Source of the DNA: Microtetraspora sp. NBRC 13810
Lineage (GTDB): Bacteria; Actinomycetota; Actinomycetes; Streptosporangiales; Streptosporangiaceae
Direction: 5' to 3'
Assembly: GCF_030268685.1 (NCBI RefSeq)
Contig: NZ_BSRQ01000025.1
Location: forward strand, 1-64,000
DNA length: 64,000 nucleotides
The notes beneath the pieces are model-generated. The model was not told the origin of the DNA. It worked only from the letters and a program-made list of their open reading frames with translations, and searched no databases. The position numbers and the translations under genes are program-made. Below are positions 57,384 through 64,000 of this stretch, one piece after another (the first letter of the stretch is position 1; every line of letters starts with the position of its first letter).

Positions 57384-58652
57384 TTGTCTGAGACGTCGGG
57401 TCACATCATCATCGCCCCGGACAAGTTCAAGGGGTCGTTGAGCGCCTTGGAGGTGGCCGAACGGGTGGCCGCCGGGCTCGGCGCCGCCGTACGCACGATC
57501 CGCCTCCCGGTCGCCGACGGCGGCGACGGCACCGTGGACGCGGTGGTGGCCTGCGGGTTCTCCCGGGTCGAGGTGGAGGTCACCGGGCCGGTCGGGGAGC
57601 CGGTCAAGGCCGCGTACGCCTGGCACCCGGGGTGGGAGGGCCAGGACGCGCCGATCCCGACGGCGGTGGTGGAACTCGCCGAGGCGTCGGGGCTGCGCCG
57701 GCTCCCCGCCGCGCACTCCGCCACGGCCCCCGCCGCGCGGGACGCCGTCGCTCCCTCCCGCGAGGGCGCCGCCGCCCCCGCACACGAAGGAGTCGCGCTG
57801 GCCCCGCTCACCGCCACCAGCCGCGGCACCGGCGACCTCGTCGCGGACGCCGTACGGCGGGGCGCCAGGCGTGTCGTCCTCGGCCTCGGCGGCAGCGCGT
57901 GCACCGACGGCGGCACCGGCATGATGGCGGCCCTCGGCGTGCGGTTCCTCGACGCGGACGGCGTCGAACTGCCCCCGGGCGGCGGCGGCCTGAGCGCGCT
58001 CGCCACGATCGACACCTCCGGCCTGATCGACGTCACCGGCGTCGAGTTCGTCGTCGCGAGCGACGTCGACAACCCGCTGCTCGGCCCGCACGGCGCCGCC
58101 GCCGTCTACGGCCCGCAGAAGGGCGCCACCCCGCAGGACGTACGGGTCCTCGAAGCCGGCCTCGCCCGGCTGGCCGCGGTCGCCGCGCACACCCACGGCG
58201 TGCTGGGCGCCGCCGAGCACGACGGCGTGGTCCGCCAGATGGGCGTGGCCGGGCACCCGGGCGCGGGCGCCGCCGGCGGCGTCGGCTTCGCCGCGCTGGC
58301 CTTCCTCGCGGCCGAGGTGCGGCCCGGCATCGAGTATCTGCTCGACCTGCTCGGCTTCGCCGCCCACCTGCCCGGCGCGCGACTGGTGGTCACCGGAGAG
58401 GGCGCGCTGGACGAGCAGACCCTGCGCGGCAAGGCCCCCGCGGGCGTCGCCGCCGCGGCCGCCGCGGCCGGCGTCCCCGTGGTCGCCGTCTGCGGCCGGC
58501 GCGCACTCGGCGACGACGCGCTGCACGCCGCCGGCATCCGCGCCGCCTACGCCCTGACCGACCTCGAACCCGACCCCGCCCGCTGCATCGCCCAGGCGGG
58601 CCCCCTTCTCCAGCGGCTCGCCGCCGAGAAGCTCGCCGCCTGGCTCACCTGA
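57384..58652 (+). CDS. Glycerate kinase
   Basis: This 422-residue class I glycerate kinase begins IIIAPDKFKGSLSALEVAERVAAGL and continues with VADGGDGTVDAVV, LGLGGSACTDGGTGMMAALG near residue 175, LLGPHGAAAVYGPQKGA and VTGEGALDEQTLRGKAP near 345. It phosphorylates glycerate from the glyoxylate branch of allantoin breakdown. The TTG at 57384 has GGGAG 7 bp upstream. An Ala-rich insert (about 115-145) is unusual. It lies 15 bp before the allantoinase gene. Confidence 0.9.
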   Translation: MSETSGHIIIAPDKFKGSLSALEVAERVAAGLGAAVRTIRLPVADGGDGTVDAVVACGFSRVEVEVTGPVGEPVKAAYAWHPGWEGQDAPIPTAVVELAEASGLRRLPAAHSATAPAARDAVAPSREGAAAPAHEGVALAPLTATSRGTGDLVADAVRRGARRVVLGLGGSACTDGGTGMMAALGVRFLDADGVELPPGGGGLSALATIDTSGLIDVTGVEFVVASDVDNPLLGPHGAAAVYGPQKGATPQDVRVLEAGLARLAAVAAHTHGVLGAAEHDGVVRQMGVAGHPGAGAAGGVGFAALAFLAAEVRPGIEYLLDLLGFAAHLPGARLVVTGEGALDEQTLRGKAPAGVAAAAAAAGVPVVAVCGRRALGDDALHAAGIRAAYALTDLEPDPARCIAQAGPLLQRLAAEKLAAWLT

Positions 58653-58667
58653 GAACGAGGAGCGCCC

Positions 58668-59963
58668 ATGACACCCGGTCCCGACCTCGTGCTGCGTTCC
58701 CGGCGGGCGGTGCTGCCCGGCGGCGAACGCCCGGCGGCGGTGGCCGTGCGCGACGGGAAGATCACCGAGGTGACCGGGTACGACGACCCGCCGGCCGGTG
58801 GGGAACGCGTGGAACTCGGCGACGTGGCGCTCCTCCCCGGCCTCGTGGACACGCACGTGCACGTCAACGAGCCCGGCAGGACCCACTGGGAGGGGTTCGC
58901 CACGGCGACCAGGGCCGCCGCCGCGGGCGGGATCACCACGCTCGTCGACATGCCGCTCAACTCGCTGCCGCCGACCGTGGACCCCGGCGCCCTGGCGGCC
59001 AAGCGGGCGGCGGCGGCCGGGCAGTGCCACGTCGACGTGGCCTTCTGGGGCGGCGCGGTGCCGGGCAACCTCGGCCGGCTCCGCGCGCTGCACGAGGCGG
59101 GGGTGCGCGGGTTCAAGTGCTTCCTCTCGCCCTCGGGGGTGCCGGAGTTCCCGCCGCTCGGCGGCGACGGGCTGCGCGCGGCGCTGGCCGAGGCGGCGGC
59201 CTTCGACGGCCTGGTGATCGTGCACGCCGAGGACCCCGCGCTGCTAGCCGAGCCGCTCGGCCCGACGTACCCCGAGTTCCTGGCCTCACGGCCGGGCGAG
59301 GCCGAGCGCCGCGCCGTCGAGACCGTCGTCGAGGCGGCGCGCGGCACCGGAGCCCGCGCGCACATCCTGCACGTGTCCGCCGCGTCCTGCCTGGAGCCGC
59401 TCGCCGCCGCCAGGAGGGACGGGGTGCGGATCACCGCGGAGACCTGCCCGCACTACCTCACCCTCACCGCCGAGGAGGTGCGCGGCCCGGAGTTCAAGTG
59501 CTGCCCGCCGATCAGGGAGGGCGGCAACCGGGACGCGCTGTGGCGGGGGCTGGCCGACGGCGTGCTGTCCTGCGTGGTCTCCGACCACTCCCCGTCCACC
59601 GCCGACCTCAAGGTCCCCGACTTCGCCGCGGCCTGGGGCGGCGTCTCCTCGCTGCAACTCGGCCTGCCCGCCGTGTGGACCGAGGCCGCCCGGCGCGGGC
59701 ACGGCCTCGGCGACGTCGTGCGCTGGATGGCCGAGCGCCCGGCGGCGCTCGCCGGGCTCACCGGGAAGGGCGCCATCGCCCCCGGCAACGACGCCGACCT
59801 GGTCGCCTTCGACCCGGACGCGGAGTTCACCGTCCGCGCCGCCGACCTGCACCACCGCAACCCGATCACCCCCTATCACGGCCGCACGCTGACCGGCGTG
59901 GTCCACACCACCTGGCTGCGCGGTGAGGTCGCGGGGGACCGGCCCCTGGGAGCGCTCCTGTGA
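58668..59963 (+). CDS. allB: Allantoinase
   Basis: This 431-residue cyclic amidohydrolase opens allantoin to allantoate. It has [41 protein letters not shown] near residue 60 (HxH), the carboxylated Lys in [13 protein letters not shown] near 150, [35 protein letters not shown] and CVVSDHSPS near 305 with the metal Asp. ATG 58668 follows GAGGAGC. Its stop overlaps the allantoicase start (GTGA, 59960-59963). Confidence 0.95.
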   Translation: MTPGPDLVLRSRRAVLPGGERPAAVAVRDGKITEVTGYDDPPAGGERVELGDVALLPGLVDTHVHVNEPGRTHWEGFATATRAAAAGGITTLVDMPLNSLPPTVDPGALAAKRAAAAGQCHVDVAFWGGAVPGNLGRLRALHEAGVRGFKCFLSPSGVPEFPPLGGDGLRAALAEAAAFDGLVIVHAEDPALLAEPLGPTYPEFLASRPGEAERRAVETVVEAARGTGARAHILHVSAASCLEPLAAARRDGVRITAETCPHYLTLTAEEVRGPEFKCCPPIREGGNRDALWRGLADGVLSCVVSDHSPSTADLKVPDFAAAWGGVSSLQLGLPAVWTEAARRGHGLGDVVRWMAERPAALAGLTGKGAIAPGNDADLVAFDPDAEFTVRAADLHHRNPITPYHGRTLTGVVHTTWLRGEVAGDRPLGALL

Positions 59964-60928
59964 CCGACTTCACCCGGCTGCCCGACCTGGCCCTGCGCTC
60001 GCACGGCGGCGCGGTCGTCGCGGCCAACGACGAGTCCTTCGCCGAGCGGGAGAACCTCATCCGCCCCGGCCGCCCCGAGTTCCGCCCGCACACCTTCGGC
60101 GCCAAGGGGCAGGTGTACGACGGCTGGGAGACCCGCCGCCGCCGCGAACCCGGCCACGACTGGGCGATCGTCCGGCTGGGCCTGCCGGGCGTCGTGCGCG
60201 GCGTCGTCGTGGACACCGCGTGGTTCAAGGGCAACTATCCGCCGCACGCCTCGGTGGAGGCGTGCGAGGCCGGCGGCCACCCCGGCCCCGCGGAGCTGCT
60301 GCGCGCCGGGTGGACGCCGATCGTGCCCAGGTCGCCGCTCAAGGGAGACGCCGAGCACGCCTTCGAGGTCCACGACGGACGCCGGTACACCCACGTACGG
60401 CTCAACATCTTCCCCGACGGCGGGGTGGCCAGGCTGCGCGTGCACGGCGAGGTGCTGCCCGACCTCACCCTCTGGGAGGGCCTGACCATCGACCTGGCCG
60501 CCCTGGAGAACGGCGCCCTGGTGACCGCGTGCTCCGACGAGTTCTACTCCTCGCCGAACAACGTCATCGCCCCCGGCCTCGCCCGCCACCAGGCGGAGGG
60601 CTGGGAGACCGCCAGGCGGCGCGACGGCGGCAACGACTGGCTGGTCGTACGCCTGGCCTGCCCCGGCGTCATCCGGGTGGCCGAGCTGGACACCGCCAAC
60701 CTGATCTTCAACGCCCCCGCCGCGGCCACGCTGTCCGGGATCGACGCCCGCACGGCCTCGCCGCAGGACCCGGGCGCGTGGTTCGGGCTGCTGCCGCGCA
60801 CCGCGCTCCGGCCCGACACCCGGCACCGCTTCCGCCTCGACGGCGAACGCCCGGTCACCCACGTGCGCCTGGACATCCACCCCGACGGCGGCCTGGCCCG
60901 GCTGCGCCTGCACGGCCTGCCGGACTGA
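59960..60928 (+). CDS. alc: Allantoicase
   Basis: This 322-residue enzyme hydrolyses allantoate to ureidoglycolate and urea. It consists of two similar jelly-roll halves: [15 protein letters not shown]...[46 protein letters not shown] and [17 protein letters not shown]...[35 protein letters not shown]. Each half ends with [20 protein letters not shown] or [23 protein letters not shown] 59960 is coupled to allantoinase. Ureidoglycolate lyase is not found in the window. Confidence 0.96.
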   Translation: MTDFTRLPDLALRSHGGAVVAANDESFAERENLIRPGRPEFRPHTFGAKGQVYDGWETRRRREPGHDWAIVRLGLPGVVRGVVVDTAWFKGNYPPHASVEACEAGGHPGPAELLRAGWTPIVPRSPLKGDAEHAFEVHDGRRYTHVRLNIFPDGGVARLRVHGEVLPDLTLWEGLTIDLAALENGALVTACSDEFYSSPNNVIAPGLARHQAEGWETARRRDGGNDWLVVRLACPGVIRVAELDTANLIFNAPAAATLSGIDARTASPQDPGAWFGLLPRTALRPDTRHRFRLDGERPVTHVRLDIHPDGGLARLRLHGLPD

Positions 60929-60932
60929 ACGC

Positions 60933-60990
60933 GGCCGGACCGAACGGGGCCGGACCGAACGGGGCCGGACCGAACGGGGCCGGACCGACG
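60933..60990. repeat. 15-bp tandem repeats between alc and the kinase gene
   Basis: GGCCGGACCGAACGG is repeated at 60933-60947, 60948-60962 and 60963-60977, with a shortened fourth copy to 60990. It fills most of the gap between two convergent genes, where it may act as a terminator-like spacer. Confidence 0.9.
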
Positions 60991-61004
60991 GCGGGCCGCC
61001 GCGG

Positions 61005-62960
61005 TCAGTGCCAGATCGTGATCTGCGTGCCGGGGGGAGCCTGGCTGGTGGGCGGCGGCTGCTGGCCCCTGACCCGCTCGCCGCCCCGGCCCATCAGCTT
61101 GCGGGTCTTCACCTGGAACCCGGCGTTCTGCAACTCCTGCTGCGCGTCCCTGACGTTCTTGAACATCACGTTGGGGACGACGTGGAAGGTGTCCTCGTTG
61201 GCGTTCTCACCGTTGTTCTGCCACGGCCAGTGCCACTCGCCGGGCGGCGGCGCGCACGCCGACAGGGTGAGGTTGACCACCGCGCCCTTGTCCACCTCGG
61301 CCTTGGCCTTGGGATCCTGCGCGATCACCGTGCACGGCTGGGCGTCGTCGGCCTGCTCGGTCACCTGCACGTTGAAGCCCTGCTCCTGGAGGAACGGCAG
61401 CGCCTGGTCGCGGGCCAGGCCCATCACGTCCGGCATCAGCAGACCGGCGCTCAGCACCAGGTCGACCTTGCTGCCCACCTTGACGTTGTCCCCCGCCGGC
61501 GGGCTCGTGCGCAGCACCAGCCCGCGCTGCACCGTGTTGTTGGCCACCCGGGTGACCTCGTCCACCTTCAGGCCGAGCTCACCGAGCCGCTCCTTGGCGC
61601 CGTTGTCGGTCAGGCCCTCCAGGTTGGGCACGGTGACCGTCTTAGGGCCGAGCGACGGGACGATCGTGAGCTTGGACCCGTACTCCACCTCGGAGCCGGA
61701 GGCCGGATCGGTGCGCAGCACGTTGTCCTTGGGCACCTTGTCGTCGTTGACGGCCTCGCCGATCACGACCACGAAGCCGCGCCCCTCGGCCTGCGCCTTG
61801 GCCACCGTGAGGTTCTTGCCGGCCAGCTCGGGGATCTTCTCGTACCGCGTCTGGGAGAAGAACCACGCGGTCACGCCCACGGCCACGGCCATCACCGCCG
61901 CCAGCGCCACCAGGAAGTGGACGGCCCGCGGCCCGCGCCGCCGGCGGCCGTGCCCGGGGGCGTCGCCGATCGGCGTGGCGATCGGGGTGCCGGTCGGACC
62001 GGCCGGCACCCCGGTGGGGACGTCGGCGCGCGGCTGGATGAGGGTGTGCCCCGGGGAGGGGAAGTCGTAGGCGGGCGGCACCGGGGAGACCGTGGTGGGC
62101 GGCATGCTGTCCCTGGGCAGCATCCGGTGCGCCTCCACGGCCGCGACCAGCAGCGCCGTCGCGTCGGCCGGCCGGGTGTCAGGCTCGCGCCCGGTGGCCG
62201 AGGCCACCAGCGTGTCCAGCAGCGGCGGCGACCCTGGCAGCAGCGACGAGGGCGCCGGCACCGTGTCGTGCACGTGCTTGTAGGCGATCGCCATCGGGCT
62301 CTGGCCCTCGTACGGCTGGCGCCCGGTGACCAGCTCGAACAGCATGACGCCCGCGGCGTAGACGTCGCTGCGGGCGTCGGCGCTGCCCGCGGTCACCTGC
62401 TCGGGCGACATGTAGCCGATCGTGCCGATCATGACCCCGGTACGGGTCTGGTTGCTCGCCTCCACGGCGCGGGCCAGCCCGAAGTCCACGACCTTGATCC
62501 GGCCGTCGTCGGCGATCAGCACGTTCTCAGGCTTCACGTCACGGTGCACCATGCCGGTCTGGTGGGCGGCGCCCAGCGCGGCGAGCACCGGGATCAGCGT
62601 CTCCAGCGCCTCGCGCGGGGCGAGCCTGCCCCGCTCGCGCAGAACGTCGCGCAACGTCCGGCCGGGGACGTACTCCATCGACAGATAGACGATGTCGCCG
62701 TCGGTGCCCTGGTCGAAGACCTGCACGACGTTGGGGTGAGAGAGGCTCGCCACCGACTTGGCCTCGCCGATGAACCGGCGCACGAAGGCCGGGTCCTCGG
62801 CGAGGGACTGGTGCATGATCTTCAGGGCGACCGTGCGGTCGAGCCGGATGTCAAGGGCGAGGTAAACCGTCGCCATGCCGCCCCTGGCTATCCGGGACTC
62901 GACGCGATAGCGCCCGTCGAGAAGTCGCCCGACGAGAGGGTCCGCAACCGTCGTGTCCAC
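61005..62960 (-). CDS. PASTA-domain serine/threonine protein kinase
   Basis: This 651-residue membrane kinase has a cytoplasmic kinase domain (about residues 17-275: GGMATVYLALD, VALKIM, MVHRDVKPENVLI, VVDFGLARAVEAS, GTIGYMSPEQ), a Pro/Thr-rich linker, one transmembrane helix (FLVALAAVMAVAVGVTAWFF, about 350) and extracellular PASTA domains (three or four, for example IPELAGKNLTVAKAQAEGRG and VPNLEGLTDNGAKERLGELGL). PASTA kinases sense peptidoglycan fragments and control growth and division. GTG 62960 is the natural start. It lies downstream of thiS-thiG on the same strand with an 87-bp gap. Confidence 0.95.
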   Translation of the reverse strand: MDTTVADPLVGRLLDGRYRVESRIARGGMATVYLALDIRLDRTVALKIMHQSLAEDPAFVRRFIGEAKSVASLSHPNVVQVFDQGTDGDIVYLSMEYVPGRTLRDVLRERGRLAPREALETLIPVLAALGAAHQTGMVHRDVKPENVLIADDGRIKVVDFGLARAVEASNQTRTGVMIGTIGYMSPEQVTAGSADARSDVYAAGVMLFELVTGRQPYEGQSPMAIAYKHVHDTVPAPSSLLPGSPPLLDTLVASATGREPDTRPADATALLVAAVEAHRMLPRDSMPPTTVSPVPPAYDFPSPGHTLIQPRADVPTGVPAGPTGTPIATPIGDAPGHGRRRRGPRAVHFLVALAAVMAVAVGVTAWFFSQTRYEKIPELAGKNLTVAKAQAEGRGFVVVIGEAVNDDKVPKDNVLRTDPASGSEVEYGSKLTIVPSLGPKTVTVPNLEGLTDNGAKERLGELGLKVDEVTRVANNTVQRGLVLRTSPPAGDNVKVGSKVDLVLSAGLLMPDVMGLARDQALPFLQEQGFNVQVTEQADDAQPCTVIAQDPKAKAEVDKGAVVNLTLSACAPPPGEWHWPWQNNGENANEDTFHVVPNVMFKNVRDAQQELQNAGFQVKTRKLMGRGGERVRGQQPPPTSQAPPGTQITIWH

Positions 62961-63047
62961 CCGCCTGATTTTAGGGGCGATTTGCCACCGACAAGGCCGA
63001 CACGTCCTAACCGATGCCGACCCGTTCTCCTCGAAACGGTAAAGGAG

Positions 63048-64000
<953 letters not shown>

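Noticed and set aside
60933-60990. Tandem 15-bp repeats as a regulatory iteron or origin
   Set aside because: They lie between two convergent gene ends with no replication gene nearby; simple slippage repeats are the better reading.

Overview
The window is high-GC DNA with strong G/C bias at third codon positions, frequent GTG/TTG starts, ATGA/GTGA start-stop overlaps, PASTA-kinase, LytTR and ECF41 regulators and a DUF853 HerA-like ATPase. This fits a chromosomal segment of a filamentous actinomycete, perhaps Streptosporangiaceae-like; the exact genus is inference. No rRNA or tRNA gene was recognised. The only transposon trace is the 3' end of an IS110-type transposase at the left edge.

Layout. 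1-17.4 kb is a deoxysugar block: a ribose/rhamnose-type (CUT2) ABC importer with an arabinose/fucose-isomerase-like enzyme (+), then on the minus strand a CUT1 importer translationally coupled to a GH106-type alpha-L-rhamnosidase and followed by a homocysteine methyltransferase, and divergently an FGGY sugar kinase, a histidine phosphatase and a DeoR regulator. A shared 9-mer (TAAAACGTT) lies upstream of both importers. 17.5-21.1 kb holds a PhoD phosphatase with a discoidin-domain secreted protein and an MBL-fold hydrolase. 21.2-24.6 kb holds an unusual pair: a PEP-utilising-enzyme-like protein without an ATP-grasp domain and with key residues replaced, and a large FAD/NAD(P)-binding protein. 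25-31.6 kb mixes intact genes (HerA-like ATPase, LtrA, ECF41 sigma factor, SDR) with gene remnants (histidine kinase, fumarate-reductase-type flavoprotein, ferritin-like protein, sigma-factor C-terminal domain). Three promoters with the same TGTCACA-N15-CGGTC pattern precede LtrA, the flavoprotein remnant/sigma unit and the SDR, which suggests an autoregulated ECF41 regulon.

31.6-44.3 kb carries PadR, MerR/VIT-VWA, Dps, PhoX-like, TetR/MMPL and MarR-GNAT/esterase/lactonase units, several with palindromic operators. 44.4-50.9 kb holds a phosphofructokinase with PPi-type active-site residues below a DasR-like palindrome, ThiI, an SDR, a DAHP synthase, a molybdopterin oxidoreductase and an orphan LytTR regulator. 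The DAHP synthase (aroF) is preceded by a short leader peptide containing Phe-Trp-Phe-Trp-Tyr and a perfect 15-bp hairpin: a textbook-like ribosome-mediated attenuator that would sense all three aromatic amino acids. This is the most interesting observation of the window.

51.7-61 kb is endonuclease IV and a purine-to-glyoxylate catabolic block: OHCU decarboxylase, HIU hydrolase, urate oxidase, two of three xanthine-dehydrogenase subunits (the molybdenum subunit is absent), an 8-oxoguanine/guanine deaminase-like enzyme, glycerate kinase, allantoinase and allantoicase. The right end carries a PASTA Ser/Thr kinase and the thiamine genes thiG and thiS (cut by the window edge).
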